From Alkalihalophilus marmarensis DSM 21297 (GTDB taxonomy: Bacteria > Bacillota > Bacilli > Bacillales > Bacillaceae_D): a DNA stretch of 64,000 bases. This document shows positions 1 through 10,635 of the stretch, one piece after another (position 1 is the stretch's first letter; every line of letters starts with the position of its first letter). Both the position numbers and the translations under genes were made by a program. Below the pieces are notes generated by a model, which was not told the DNA's origin, searched no databases, and saw only the letters and a program-made list of their open reading frames with translations. The DNA is taken from the NCBI RefSeq assembly GCF_000474275.2, contig NZ_ATAE01000034.1, forward strand, positions 1-64,000. Direction: 5' to 3'.

Positions 1-3
1 TTT

Positions 4-75
4 TGGGCTATCGCCAAGCGGTAAGGCAACGGATTTTGATTCCGTCATGCGTAGGTTCGAATCCTGCTAGCCCAG
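4..75 (+). tRNA. tRNA-Gln (UUG)
   Basis: A full cloverleaf is readable: acceptor TGGGCTA pairs with the 3' arm TAGCCCA, the anticodon loop has TTG at 36-38, and the T loop is GGTTCGAATCC. The CCA end is encoded at 76-78. It is the first of four clustered tRNAs. Confidence 0.96.
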
Positions 76-84
76 CCATTTTTA

Positions 85-157
85 GAGCCATTAGCTCAGT
101 TGGTAGAGCATCTGACTTTTAATCAGAGGGTCGAAGGTTCGAGTCCTTCATGGCTCA
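85..157 (+). tRNA. tRNA-Lys (UUU)
   Basis: The acceptor GAGCCAT pairs with ATGGCTC. The anticodon TTT lies at 118-120 in the loop CTTTTAA, and the T arm is GGTTCGAGTCC. No CCA is encoded. It starts 7 bases after the CCA of tRNA-Gln, so the two are probably co-transcribed. Confidence 0.95.
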
Positions 158-192
158 TTTTTATATCGTTCATCTTCCTAAGGTGAACTGAT

Positions 193-264
193 GCGGAAGT
201 AGTTCAGTGGTAGAACACCACCTTGCCAAGGTGGGGGTCGCGAGTTCGAATCTCGTCTTCCGCT
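193..264 (+). tRNA. tRNA-Gly (GCC)
   Basis: The acceptor GCGGAAG pairs with CTTCCGC. The anticodon arm CCACC-TTGCCAA-GGTGG carries GCC. The CCA end is encoded at 265-267. Confidence 0.96.
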
Positions 265-274
265 CCATACATAA

Positions 275-347
275 GGGGCCTTAGCTCAGCTGGGAGAGCG
301 CCTGCCTTGCACGCAGGAGGTCAGCGGTTCGATCCCGCTAGGCTCCA
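275..347 (+). tRNA. tRNA-Ala (UGC)
   Basis: The acceptor GGGGCCT pairs with AGGCTCC (one G-T pair). The anticodon TGC sits in the loop TTGCACG region, the T arm is GGTTCGATCCC, and CCA is encoded at 348-350. It is the last tRNA before a rho-independent terminator. Confidence 0.96.
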
Positions 348-364
348 CCAAACTTACATATTTC

Positions 365-394
365 AACCCTTAGCCTGTCAGCTAAGGGTTTTTT
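365..394 (+). terminator. Terminator of the tRNA cluster
   Basis: The stem AACCCTTAGC pairs with GCTAAGGGTT around a six-base loop and is followed by a T tract. It closes the tRNA transcript and also lies just past the stop of the converging Spo0E-like gene. Confidence 0.9.
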
Positions 395-400
395 ATTGTT

Positions 401-574
401 TTATTCTTCTTTTAATAACAAATCATATTCGTTCAGTAATTCATCTAAATGTTGACTTTGCCAAACAATTAATTCTGAATGTAATGGCATTGTCTGTGCA
501 AGTTCATTCAATTTATGTCTAGCTGCTTCAATTTGATAAAGAAGATCGTTGTGTGAGCATGTCATCATAAGCAT
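401..574 (-). CDS. Spo0E-family aspartyl-phosphate phosphatase (57 aa)
   Basis: The 57-codon frame starts at ATG 574 with a strong ribosome site (TAGGAGGGTG, 590-581). The family signature is readable: an N-terminal hydrophobic helix with IEAARHKLNELA, then the SQHLDELLNEY segment that matches the S-Q-x-L-D core of Spo0E, YisI and YnzD. Family members dephosphorylate Spo0A~P and so delay sporulation; this role is inherited from the family and not shown here. The gene faces the tRNA cluster and is divergent from sigW. It is short enough to be missed by standard ORF cut-offs. Confidence 0.85.
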   Translation of the reverse strand: MLMMTCSHNDLLYQIEAARHKLNELAQTMPLHSELIVWQSQHLDELLNEYDLLLKEE

Positions 575-695
575 ATTTTACACCCTCCTAACGGAAATAA
601 CTGGTTATTATTTTAATACCCATTATTATCAAATTAAAACATCATTAGGAAGTTGGTCATATTGTTTTATGATAAAATAAAAGATGCAAAGAAAA

Positions 696-753
696 AAATA
701 AAACCTAATAAATAAAACCTGATAAATGAAACCTAATAATAAATCCAAACGTA
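696..753 (+). promoter_or_regulatory. SigW-type autoregulatory promoter with 14-bp tandem repeats
   Basis: TGAAAC (727-732), 17 bases, then CGTA (750-753) match the extracytoplasmic-function SigW promoter, placed 37 bases before the sigW start. The -35 box is inside the third of three 14-base near-identical units (696-709, 710-723, 724-737). The first two units read TAAAAC where the third has TGAAAC. Confidence 0.85.
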
Positions 754-789
754 AATCACTATAGATTGAATATAAGCAGGGGATAAATA

Positions 790-1353
790 ATGGAAGCGAT
801 TGTGAAACGAATCATCCTAGAAATAAAACAAGGTGATGAGCAAGCATTTGCAGAGTTGGTAGAGTTATATAAAGACAAAGTATATCAAGTAGCATATCGT
901 ATGGTTGGTAACGCTCATGAAGCACAAGATGTCGCTCAAGAGGCTTTTCTCCGTGCTTATACTAATCTCGATCGCTTCGATACGAATCGTAAGTTCTCAA
1001 CATGGATTTTCCGCATTGCTACAAATGTGGCGATTGACCGTTTGAGAAAAAAGAAGCCTGATTTCTATTTGCAAGATCAAGTTCAAGGGTCTCAGGATCT
1101 AACCTATGAAAGTCAATTAGCAGCAAGTGATGATCTTCCTGAAGAACAAATTGTCACCGCTGAAATGCAGGAGTGGGTTCAAGGTGAAATCAATAGGCTG
1201 CCTGTTAAATATCGAACAGCTATTATATTGAAATATCTAGAAGACCTCTCATTAAAGGAAATTAGTGAGATTATGGACCTGCCTGTATCTACTGTGAAGA
1301 CTCGTATTCACCGTGGCAGAGAAGCGCTAAGGAAGCGAATGCGTCATTTGTAG
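790..1353 (+). CDS. sigW: ECF sigma factor SigW
   Basis: This is a 187-residue ECF sigma factor, the usual SigW length. Region 2 (about residues 20-95) contains the DVAQEAFLRAY and FSTWIFRIATNVAIDRLRKKK segments that bind the -10 element and core polymerase. Region 4 (about 130-185) ends in the helix-turn-helix LKEISEIMDLPVSTVKTRIHRGREALRKRM. In B. subtilis SigW drives defence against cell-envelope antibiotics and alkaline shock. The next gene 14 bases downstream is its anti-sigma factor, and a SigW promoter precedes it, so autoregulation is likely. Confidence 0.96.
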   Translation: MEAIVKRIILEIKQGDEQAFAELVELYKDKVYQVAYRMVGNAHEAQDVAQEAFLRAYTNLDRFDTNRKFSTWIFRIATNVAIDRLRKKKPDFYLQDQVQGSQDLTYESQLAASDDLPEEQIVTAEMQEWVQGEINRLPVKYRTAIILKYLEDLSLKEISEIMDLPVSTVKTRIHRGREALRKRMRHL

Positions 1354-1366
1354 AAAGGAGGACTTA

Positions 1367-2017
1367 ATGATGAAATGTGAACAAAGCTATGAGCAATTAA
1401 TTCATAAATACTTAGACGGTGAAGCCACTTCAACAGAGAGACAAACGTTAGAAAAACACCTTAATGAATGTTCTCATTGCAAGATGCATGTTCGTGAATT
1501 AAAGAAGGCTATTGCCTTTGTCCAAAGTGCCTCCCATATTGAAGCACCTAAAGATTTTACAGCAAATGTGATGGCTAACCTGCCTCAAAAGAAAACCACA
1601 TCAAAAACCAAATCTACTTGGAAGCGGTGGATGAAAAACCACCCTATTCTTGTAGCTGCTGCTGTATTTATTTTACTCATGTCAACAAGTGTCTCTACTT
1701 TATGGCAAGGGAACAATAATGATCAAATTAGTTTTACAGGCTCAGGGAATGTTCAGATTGATCATGAAAGTGGACGTGTCATTGTTCCAGAGGGGGAAGT
1801 GATTGATGGCGATCTTGTCGTTCGAAATGGAGAGTTAGTGGTGGAAGGTGAGGTGCGAGGCAATATCCTATTAGTGAACAGCCAACCGTATTTAGCTTCT
1901 GCCGGTAGTGTTTCAGGAGAAATTGATGAAGTAGACCAAGTGCTTGATTGGATATGGTATCACACGAAAACTTTCTTCAATGAAGTACTCTCAATTATTC
2001 AACGAGACGATGAATAG
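1367..2017 (+). CDS. rsiW: Anti-sigma-W factor RsiW
   Basis: This 216-residue single-pass membrane protein has an N-terminal zinc anti-sigma domain with the motif H-x3-C-x2-C (KHLNECSHC, near residues 30-37). One membrane helix (about 91-112, NHPILVAAAVFILLMS) follows, then an extracellular domain of about 100 residues. In the known pathway RsiW holds SigW inactive until PrsW and RasP cleave it under envelope stress. The ribosome site AAAGGAGG precedes two adjacent ATG codons (1367 and 1370); the first is given here. It is co-transcribed with sigW. Confidence 0.94.
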   Translation: MMKCEQSYEQLIHKYLDGEATSTERQTLEKHLNECSHCKMHVRELKKAIAFVQSASHIEAPKDFTANVMANLPQKKTTSKTKSTWKRWMKNHPILVAAAVFILLMSTSVSTLWQGNNNDQISFTGSGNVQIDHESGRVIVPEGEVIDGDLVVRNGELVVEGEVRGNILLVNSQPYLASAGSVSGEIDEVDQVLDWIWYHTKTFFNEVLSIIQRDDE

Positions 2018-2033
2018 TAAGGCCTGATAACTG

Positions 2034-2056
2034 AGCTCCGATAAGGGGCTTTTTTT
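2034..2056 (+). terminator. Terminator after rsiW
   Basis: The stem AGCTCC pairs with GGGGCT (one G-T pair) around the loop GATAA and is followed by seven T. It separates sigW-rsiW from the cdaA operon, at least partly. Confidence 0.75.
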
Positions 2057-2123
2057 AATGACCTTTTTTAATGATCTTTTCTAATTGAGCGAGAAACGGA
2101 CCTAAAAAGAAATGATGAATGTA

Positions 2124-2132
2124 TGGTATAAT
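2124..2132 (+). promoter_or_regulatory. Extended -10 element for the cdaA operon
   Basis: TGGTATAAT is a perfect extended -10 (TGnTATAAT). No good -35 lies 17 bases upstream. The distance to the cdaA start is about 165 bases, leaving a long leader in which no riboswitch was recognised. Confidence 0.45.
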
Positions 2133-2298
2133 GATACAGTTGATGAAATGAATTCAATGAGTTATTGCTTAGATTGAAGACAATTCGTTTTGAATGAATA
2201 AAAGTTGTGTAAAATGACTAATACCTACAAAGTTATGTATAGATGACGGGTAAACAATGAAAGTGTAGTTGAATGCTAATGGTTTGGAGGAAAGTGCC

Positions 2299-3123
2299 AT
2301 GTTCCCATTCGAGGATTATACGTGGCTCAATTATATTGGGCAGGTTGTAGATATTTTACTTGTCACATACGTTGTGTACAAGCTCATTATGATCATACGC
2401 GGCACACGAGCAGTACAGCTTGTTAAAGGGATAACCGTTATCCTCGTTGTATGGTTTATAAGTAGATTTTTTGGCCTTAGAACGCTTGAATTCCTCATGT
2501 CTCAAACCTTAACTTATGGTTTGTTAGCGATTATTATCATCTTCCAGCCGGAATTGAGACGTGCCCTTGAACAACTGGGCCGAGGACGCTTTTTCTCAAG
2601 CAGAACACCACCAGAAGATGATTCTACGAAAAAATCAATTGAAGGCATCGTAAAGGCTTCTGTTTATATGGGGAAACGTCGCATTGGAGCGTTAATGTCT
2701 GTTGAACGAGAGACGGGGATGTCTGATTATGTGGAAACAGGTATTGCAATGGACGCTCACTTAACATCAGAGCTATTAATCAACACCTTTATCCCGAATA
2801 CTCCTCTACATGACGGGGCCGTTATTATTAAAGGAGATAAGATATTGGCTGCAGGTTGTTATCTTCCTTTATCTGAGAATCCATTTATCTCAAAAGAACT
2901 CGGGACGCGTCACAGAGCAGCTCTTGGAGTCAGTGAGGTTACAGATTGTCTAACGATCATTGTCTCAGAAGAAACGGGTGCGATTTCATTAACTAAAAAT
3001 AGTGAATTGCACAGAGATCTAGATGAAGAACAATTAAGGCTATTGCTAGAAAATAATCTGTTAACAGAAAGCAAGCAGCAAACATCTTCTCGCTGGAAGT
3101 GGGGAGGGAAGAAGAATGGATAA
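2299..3123 (+). CDS. cdaA: Diadenylate cyclase CdaA (c-di-AMP synthase)
   Basis: This membrane enzyme condenses two ATP into cyclic di-AMP, the second messenger controlling potassium and osmolyte uptake and essential in most Bacillaceae. Three hydrophobic helices occupy about residues 10-85. The DAC domain follows with the catalytic motifs LHDGAVII and GTRHRAALG. The start was set at ATG 2299, 10 codons inside the longest frame, because GGAGG (2286-2290) lies 8 bases before it. That gives 274 residues, almost exactly the length of the B. subtilis enzyme. The cdaA-cdaR-glmM order is the conserved regulatory module. Confidence 0.96.
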   Translation: MFPFEDYTWLNYIGQVVDILLVTYVVYKLIMIIRGTRAVQLVKGITVILVVWFISRFFGLRTLEFLMSQTLTYGLLAIIIIFQPELRRALEQLGRGRFFSSRTPPEDDSTKKSIEGIVKASVYMGKRRIGALMSVERETGMSDYVETGIAMDAHLTSELLINTFIPNTPLHDGAVIIKGDKILAAGCYLPLSENPFISKELGTRHRAALGVSEVTDCLTIIVSEETGAISLTKNSELHRDLDEEQLRLLLENNLLTESKQQTSSRWKWGGKKNG

Positions 3124-4360
3124 ACTATTTAACAGTCATTGGTTTGTAAAAATTATTTCCTTCTTTATTGCTTTGATGTTATTTGCGATGGTGAATATGG
3201 ATGATTTGACCAGCCAGCCTGGCATATTGCCATCCTTAAGTGATAGAACTTCAACGCTTGAGGAAGTGGAAGTTTCTGTTTTATATGATGAAGAGAATTT
3301 TGCAATTGTCGATCAAACCGAGCATGTTCAGGTGAAATTAAGCGGCTCTCAAAGTGCAATCGCGTTTTTTCAGCTGATGAGACCGACATATGAGGTTTTT
3401 GTAGATGTTACAGAGAGACAAGAAGGAGTACATACACTAAGCATTCAACATCGAGGGTTTCCGGGTGATTTATCCGTTTCTATTGTCCCTCAATTTGCTA
3501 GAGTAGAGCTCCAAGAAAAGCAAACCGTGTCTATCCCGGTTGATGTAGAGCTTGTCAATACTGATGGGGTAAAGGAAGGCTATTCAGTAGGCACGCCGAT
3601 GGTTTCTCCTGTTAATGTCACAGTAACAGCAGCGAGGGAAGTAGCTGCTGAAGTAGCAGATGCTAAAGCTTATGTAGATGTGACAGACGCAGATAAAATG
3701 CTTGAGGAAGCCGTACCGGTTAAACTGTATGACAGCAGCGGAAATGAGCTTCACTTAGATGTAGAACCAGGAATTGTTGATGTAAGGGTGCCTGTCACAA
3801 GCCCTAATAAAAGTGTGCCGATTAAAGTCTCTCGCGAAGGCGAGCTTGAAGAAGGCTTAAGTATCGAGTCAGTTAACGTTGAACCAAAAGAAGCGGTTAT
3901 CTACGGTCCCTTTGATGTGATAGAGTCGATTAATGTGTTAGAAGGGTTAACGATTGATCTTGATGACATAACAGAAAGCGAGACGTTCACAATGGAGCTT
4001 CCTGTACCAGCAGGAGTGCAGACGATTGATCCTGAAGTGGTGGAAGTGACTGTGAATGTAGCAGAAGAAGAATCTAGACAATGGTCAGATGTACCGATTG
4101 AAATGATTGGTGCAAGCGACGAAACAGATGTCCGTTTCAATGAAGGAGAGGATGATACCCTTTCTATTATTGCTCACGGAGCAGAAACGAATCTCGACCA
4201 ATTTTCTGTAGATGATATTCAAGTCTATATTGATGTTAGCGGCTTAAGTGAAGGGGAGCATTCTGTTCCTATTAAAATTAACGGCCCTCAAAATATTCGG
4301 TTTAGTGTGAGTAAAACAAATGTAGAGGTAATCGTCTCAGACCAATCAGAATCTGAGTGA
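3116..4360 (+). CDS. cdaR: CdaA regulator CdaR (YbbR-domain protein)
   Basis: This 414-residue protein is anchored by one N-terminal membrane helix (about residues 8-25) and carries about four YbbR repeats outside the membrane. The repeats are seen as recurring V-P-V-x-V-x-L and V-x-V-x-G strands (for example near residues 135-215 and 230-310). It binds CdaA and tunes c-di-AMP production. Its start overlaps cdaA by 8 bases, which suggests translational coupling. The protein is very acidic outside the membrane, in keeping with an alkaliphile or halotolerant host (inference). Confidence 0.94.
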   Translation: MDKLFNSHWFVKIISFFIALMLFAMVNMDDLTSQPGILPSLSDRTSTLEEVEVSVLYDEENFAIVDQTEHVQVKLSGSQSAIAFFQLMRPTYEVFVDVTERQEGVHTLSIQHRGFPGDLSVSIVPQFARVELQEKQTVSIPVDVELVNTDGVKEGYSVGTPMVSPVNVTVTAAREVAAEVADAKAYVDVTDADKMLEEAVPVKLYDSSGNELHLDVEPGIVDVRVPVTSPNKSVPIKVSREGELEEGLSIESVNVEPKEAVIYGPFDVIESINVLEGLTIDLDDITESETFTMELPVPAGVQTIDPEVVEVTVNVAEEESRQWSDVPIEMIGASDETDVRFNEGEDDTLSIIAHGAETNLDQFSVDDIQVYIDVSGLSEGEHSVPIKINGPQNIRFSVSKTNVEVIVSDQSESE

Positions 4361-4386
4361 TGATAGCTGAAGGAGAGAGTTAAAAC

Positions 4387-5736
4387 ATGGGTAAATATTT
4401 TGGTACAGATGGTGTAAGAGGAGTTGCAAATAAGGATTTAACGCCTGAGCTTGCATTTAAGTTAGGGAGAATGGGTGGTTATGTCTTAACTAAGCAAACA
4501 GATAAACCGCGTGTTGTCATTGGACGTGATACGCGGATTTCAGGTGAAATGCTTGAGAGCGCATTAGTTGCTGGCCTCTTGTCTATTGGTGCAGAAGTTA
4601 TGCGCTTAGGCGTTATTTCAACTCCTGGGGTTGCTTATTTGACAAAGGCGTTAAGCGCTGATGCTGGTGTAATGATTTCAGCTTCCCACAATCCAGTGCC
4701 TGATAACGGCATCAAATTCTTTGGTCCTGATGGCTTTAAATTATTAGATGAGCAAGAAAAAGAAATTGAAGACCTTATTGATCACACAGAAGATGTTCTG
4801 CCGCGTCCTGTTGGTGATGCTATCGGTCAAGTAAATGATTATTTTGAAGGCGGACAGAAATACATTCAGTTCTTAAAACAAACGGTTCAAGACGATTTTT
4901 CTGGCATCCATATTGCGCTTGATTGTGCTAACGGGGCAGCATCATCCCTTGCACCGCATTTATTCGCAGATCTTGAAGCGGATATTTCAACAATGGGTAC
5001 CTCGCCAAACGGTATAAACATTAATGAAGACTGTGGTTCCACTCACCCAGAACATCTTGCAGAGCTTGTAGTAGAAAAGGGAGCACAAGTAGGACTGGCA
5101 TTTGATGGAGATGCTGATCGTCTGATTGCAATTGATGAAAACGGCCAAATCGTTGATGGGGATCACATTATGTTTATCTGTGCGAACTTCATGAAGGAGC
5201 AAGGCTGGCTTAATCATGGAACCGTCGTTTCAACAGTAATGAGTAACCTTGGCTTCTACAAAGGCTTAGAAGAGGCTGGCATTGATACGAAACAAACAGG
5301 TGTTGGTGATCGCTATGTGATGGAGGAAATGAGAAAGGGAGGCTACAACTTAGGTGGTGAGCAGTCCGGACATATTATTTTCCTAGATCATATTACAACA
5401 GGTGATGGGATGTTATCAGCGCTTCAGCTGGTTAATATCATGAAAGTAACGGGCAAGAAGCTGTCTGAGCTGGCAAGTGAGATGGAAACATTCCCTCAAA
5501 CGCTTGTAAATGTCCGTGTGACGGATAAGCATGCCGTAACGGATAATGAGAAGGTTCGTGCATCTATTGAAGCGGTAGAGGCAGATATGGCAGGAGAAGG
5601 ACGTGTTCTTGTACGTCCATCAGGAACAGAGCCGCTTGTCCGCGTGATGGTAGAGGCTAAAACAGAAGAAAAATGTGAACAATATGTAACAGAAATTGCT
5701 AAGGTCGTTGAAGCAGAAATGGGCTTGGCTGAATAA
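4387..5736 (+). CDS. glmM: Phosphoglucosamine mutase GlmM
   Basis: GlmM converts glucosamine-6-phosphate to glucosamine-1-phosphate for peptidoglycan precursors. The 449 residues match the family length. Motifs seen are the N-terminal YFGTDGVRG, the phosphoserine loop [15 protein letters not shown] (catalytic Ser near residue 100), the metal loop FDGDADR, the sugar loop GGEQSGH and the C-terminal phosphate loop [12 protein letters not shown]. It is the last gene of the cdaA-cdaR-glmM operon; in B. subtilis GlmM and CdaA interact directly. A strong terminator follows. Confidence 0.97.
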   Translation: MGKYFGTDGVRGVANKDLTPELAFKLGRMGGYVLTKQTDKPRVVIGRDTRISGEMLESALVAGLLSIGAEVMRLGVISTPGVAYLTKALSADAGVMISASHNPVPDNGIKFFGPDGFKLLDEQEKEIEDLIDHTEDVLPRPVGDAIGQVNDYFEGGQKYIQFLKQTVQDDFSGIHIALDCANGAASSLAPHLFADLEADISTMGTSPNGININEDCGSTHPEHLAELVVEKGAQVGLAFDGDADRLIAIDENGQIVDGDHIMFICANFMKEQGWLNHGTVVSTVMSNLGFYKGLEEAGIDTKQTGVGDRYVMEEMRKGGYNLGGEQSGHIIFLDHITTGDGMLSALQLVNIMKVTGKKLSELASEMETFPQTLVNVRVTDKHAVTDNEKVRASIEAVEADMAGEGRVLVRPSGTEPLVRVMVEAKTEEKCEQYVTEIAKVVEAEMGLAE

Positions 5737-5740
5737 AGAT

Positions 5741-5787
5741 TATGCATGAGAGGTGAACCAAATCCACTTCTCATGCATATTTTTTTA
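5741..5787 (+). terminator. Terminator after glmM
   Basis: The 11-base arms TATGCATGAGA and TCTCATGCATA, with an inner GGTG/CCACT extension, are followed by a run of seven T. It insulates the glmM operon from glmS. Confidence 0.92.
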
Positions 5788-5865
5788 GTATTGCAAGGTT
5801 CTCTCACTCTTTCATCTAATCTTCTAAAAATCTTCTAAAATAAGGTGTAAAAATCTTACCAATGA

Positions 5866-5894
5866 TTGACGTTCATACATCAATCTTGTATGAT
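5866..5894 (+). promoter_or_regulatory. SigA promoter of glmS
   Basis: TTGACG (5866-5871), a 17-base spacer and TATGAT (5889-5894) form a near-consensus promoter. Transcription would start about 45 bases before the ribozyme cleavage site. Confidence 0.8.
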
Positions 5895-5945
5895 AATGTT
5901 TGTATTTATAACGAGGAGGGTAGAGGTATTTTGGTAGAAATAAAA

Positions 5946-6110
5946 AGCGCCTGAACTACACATGGACGGAAATCTGTGTAGTTGACGAGGAGAGGGTTTA
6001 TCGATTGTTCGGCGGATGCCCTCCGGTTGTAGCATGACAGCCGTTAAGTTTCTGTAAAAAACAAAGGGGTGACTCTTTGCACAAAATCAGAAACAGCATG
6101 CCACAATAAT
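5946..6110 (+). ncRNA. glmS ribozyme-riboswitch
   Basis: The conserved parts of the glmS catalytic RNA are all present. AGCGCC is at the cleavage site (predicted cut between A5946 and G5947). The P2 strand follows, then GTTGACGAGGAGAGGGTTTATCGA, the TTCGGCGGATGCC segment, the P3 arm CAGCCGTTAAGTTTC, and the 3' element GGGGTGACTCTTTGCACAAAA then TCAGAAACAGCATG. In the known mechanism glucosamine-6-phosphate acts as cofactor for self-cleavage, and the cut mRNA is degraded, which gives feedback control of glmS. Confidence 0.95.
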
Positions 6111-6126
6111 TAAAATGAAAAGAGTG

Positions 6127-6158
6127 GGGGCAAGTATGCCCTCTAGGTTTCTTGCCCC
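6127..6158 (+). repeat. Hairpin between glmS ribozyme and start codon
   Basis: GGGGCAAG (6127-6134) pairs exactly with CTTGCCCC (6151-6158) around a 16-base loop. No T tract follows, so it is not a terminator. It sits between the ribozyme and the ribosome site AGGAGG and could protect or present the leader. Confidence 0.6.
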
Positions 6159-6180
6159 TGACTTCAGGAGGTAATTTATT

Positions 6181-7983
6181 ATGTGTGGTATTGTTGGATA
6201 TATTGGTACAGAAGATGCGAAAGAAATTCTATTACGTGGACTTGAAAAGCTTGAATACCGAGGCTATGACTCAGCTGGTATTGCTGTAGCGAACGATAAC
6301 GGAGTTCATGTATTTAAAGAAAAAGGGCGTATTGCTTCATTACGTGATGTAGTTGATACAACTGTAGACGGAACGGTAGGAATTGGTCATACACGTTGGG
6401 CAACGCATGGTGTACCGAGCAAGGTTAACGCTCACCCGCATCAAAGTACAACAGAACGCTATACGCTTGTTCACAACGGTGTTATTGAGAATTATGAACA
6501 GCTTAAGCGTGAGCATCTAACAAATGTAGAACTTAAAAGTGATACGGATACAGAAATCATTGTTCAATTAGTAGAGAAGTTTACAGCTGAAGGAAAATCA
6601 ATTGAAGATGCTTTCCGTCATACGCTGTCTTTATTAAAAGGTTCGTATGCGATTGCTCTTCTTGATAACGAAGATACTGACACTGTATATGTAGGGAAAA
6701 ATAAGAGCCCGTTACTAATTGGGGTTGGCGATGACGTAAACGTTATTGCCTCTGATGCGATGGCTATGCTTCAAGTAACGAATCAGTTTGTTGAAATCAT
6801 GGATGAGGAAATTGTTATTGTGACACGTGAGAGTATTACAATCAAAACTCTTGATGGCACGGTCATGACACGTGAGCCTTACACAGCAGAGCTTGATGCA
6901 AGTGATATTGAAAAAGGAACGTACCCTCACTTCATGTTAAAAGAAATTGATGAGCAGCCATTTGTTATCCGTAACATCATTCAAAAATATCAAAACGAAG
7001 ACGGCTCTGTACGCCTTGATGACGACATTCGTGCGGCTATGAAGGGTTCAGATCGTATTTACATTATTGCAGCAGGAACGAGCTACCACGCTGGTCTTGT
7101 TGGAAAGCAGTTAATTGAAAAAATTGCACAACGTCCGGTAGAGGTTCATATTGCAAGTGAATTCTTGTATAACATGCCTTTACTATCAGATAACCCACTC
7201 TTTATTTTCATTTCGCAAAGTGGTGAGACAGCTGACCTTCGCGGAGTATTAGTTGACGTGAAGAAACGCGGCCACAAGGCATTAACGATTACAAACGTAC
7301 CAGGTTCAACGCTTTCTCGTGAAGCTGACTTTACGCTTCACACGTATGCAGGACCTGAAATTGCCGTTGCATCAACAAAAGCTTATACAGCTCAAATGGC
7401 TGTGTTAACATTGCTTGCTGTTGATACGGCAAAAGCAAAAGGAATCAAGCTTGACTTTGATCCATTACAAGAGCTAGCGATTGTTGCTAATGCAATGGAA
7501 ACTCTTACGAACCAAAAAGAGCAGTTCGAACAAATTGCACGTGATTATTTAACAATCACTCGCAACTGCTTCTTTATCGGCCGCGCAGTAGACTTTTATG
7601 TAGGATTAGAAGGCTCTCTGAAGCTGAAGGAAATTTCATACATTCAAGCAGAAGGCTTTGCTGGCGGAGAGCTTAAGCATGGTACGATTGCCCTTATTGA
7701 AGACGGAACGCCGGTTATTGCTCTAGCGACTCAAAAGCACGTAAGCCTAAGCATCCGCGGGAATGTAAAAGAAGTAGCAGCACGTGGTGCGAATGCATGC
7801 ATTATCAGTATGGAAGGTATGGAAGAAGAAGGCGATGCATTTGTGCTTCCAGCGGTGCACGAGTATCTAACGCCGCTTGCAGCCGTTATTCCAATGCAGC
7901 TGATTTCTTACTATGCAGCCCTTCACCGTGATTGTGATGTAGATAAACCACGTAACCTTGCGAAAAGTGTTACTGTAGAGTAG
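6181..7983 (+). CDS. glmS: Glutamine-fructose-6-phosphate aminotransferase GlmS
   Basis: GlmS makes glucosamine-6-phosphate from fructose-6-phosphate and glutamine, the committed step to UDP-GlcNAc. The 600 residues begin MCGIVGYIG, with Cys2 the glutaminase nucleophile. The class II amidotransferase domain (1-220) includes GHTRWATHG. Two SIS domains follow, with [11 protein letters not shown] (first SIS, near 350) and a second near 455-590, ending in the typical [12 protein letters not shown]. The start has AGGAGG 8 bases upstream. Expression is controlled by the upstream ribozyme. Confidence 0.98.
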   Translation: MCGIVGYIGTEDAKEILLRGLEKLEYRGYDSAGIAVANDNGVHVFKEKGRIASLRDVVDTTVDGTVGIGHTRWATHGVPSKVNAHPHQSTTERYTLVHNGVIENYEQLKREHLTNVELKSDTDTEIIVQLVEKFTAEGKSIEDAFRHTLSLLKGSYAIALLDNEDTDTVYVGKNKSPLLIGVGDDVNVIASDAMAMLQVTNQFVEIMDEEIVIVTRESITIKTLDGTVMTREPYTAELDASDIEKGTYPHFMLKEIDEQPFVIRNIIQKYQNEDGSVRLDDDIRAAMKGSDRIYIIAAGTSYHAGLVGKQLIEKIAQRPVEVHIASEFLYNMPLLSDNPLFIFISQSGETADLRGVLVDVKKRGHKALTITNVPGSTLSREADFTLHTYAGPEIAVASTKAYTAQMAVLTLLAVDTAKAKGIKLDFDPLQELAIVANAMETLTNQKEQFEQIARDYLTITRNCFFIGRAVDFYVGLEGSLKLKEISYIQAEGFAGGELKHGTIALIEDGTPVIALATQKHVSLSIRGNVKEVAARGANACIISMEGMEEEGDAFVLPAVHEYLTPLAAVIPMQLISYYAALHRDCDVDKPRNLAKSVTVE

Positions 7984-8005
7984 TAAAAGAATAAATAATC
8001 AGATC

Positions 8006-8037
8006 ACCCCTTTGGTTTTCATCCAAAGGGGTTTTTT
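8006..8037 (+). terminator. Terminator after glmS
   Basis: ACCCCTTTGG pairs with CCAAAGGGGT and is followed by a T tract. Confidence 0.92.
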
Positions 8038-8057
8038 ATTGTAGGAAACGAGACTGC

Positions 8058-8120
8058 AAAAAAACACCTTACATGGCTTCTGGCCTGAGCGTTCAGACCA
8101 GAAAGCCTATAAAGTGTTTT
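8058..8120 (-). terminator. Terminator of katG
   Basis: On the minus strand the arms AAAACACTTTATAGGC and GCCATGTAAGGTGTTTT, with an inner TCTGG/CCAGA helix, form a long hairpin ending in a T tract. Confidence 0.8.
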
Positions 8121-8133
8121 ATTTAATGCTATT

Positions 8134-10635
<2,502 letters not shown>

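Noticed and set aside
223-522. A 99-codon frame over two tRNA genes and the tRNA terminator
   Set aside because: It runs through tRNA-Gly, tRNA-Ala and the terminator, has no ribosome site, and overlaps the better supported Spo0E-like gene on the other strand.
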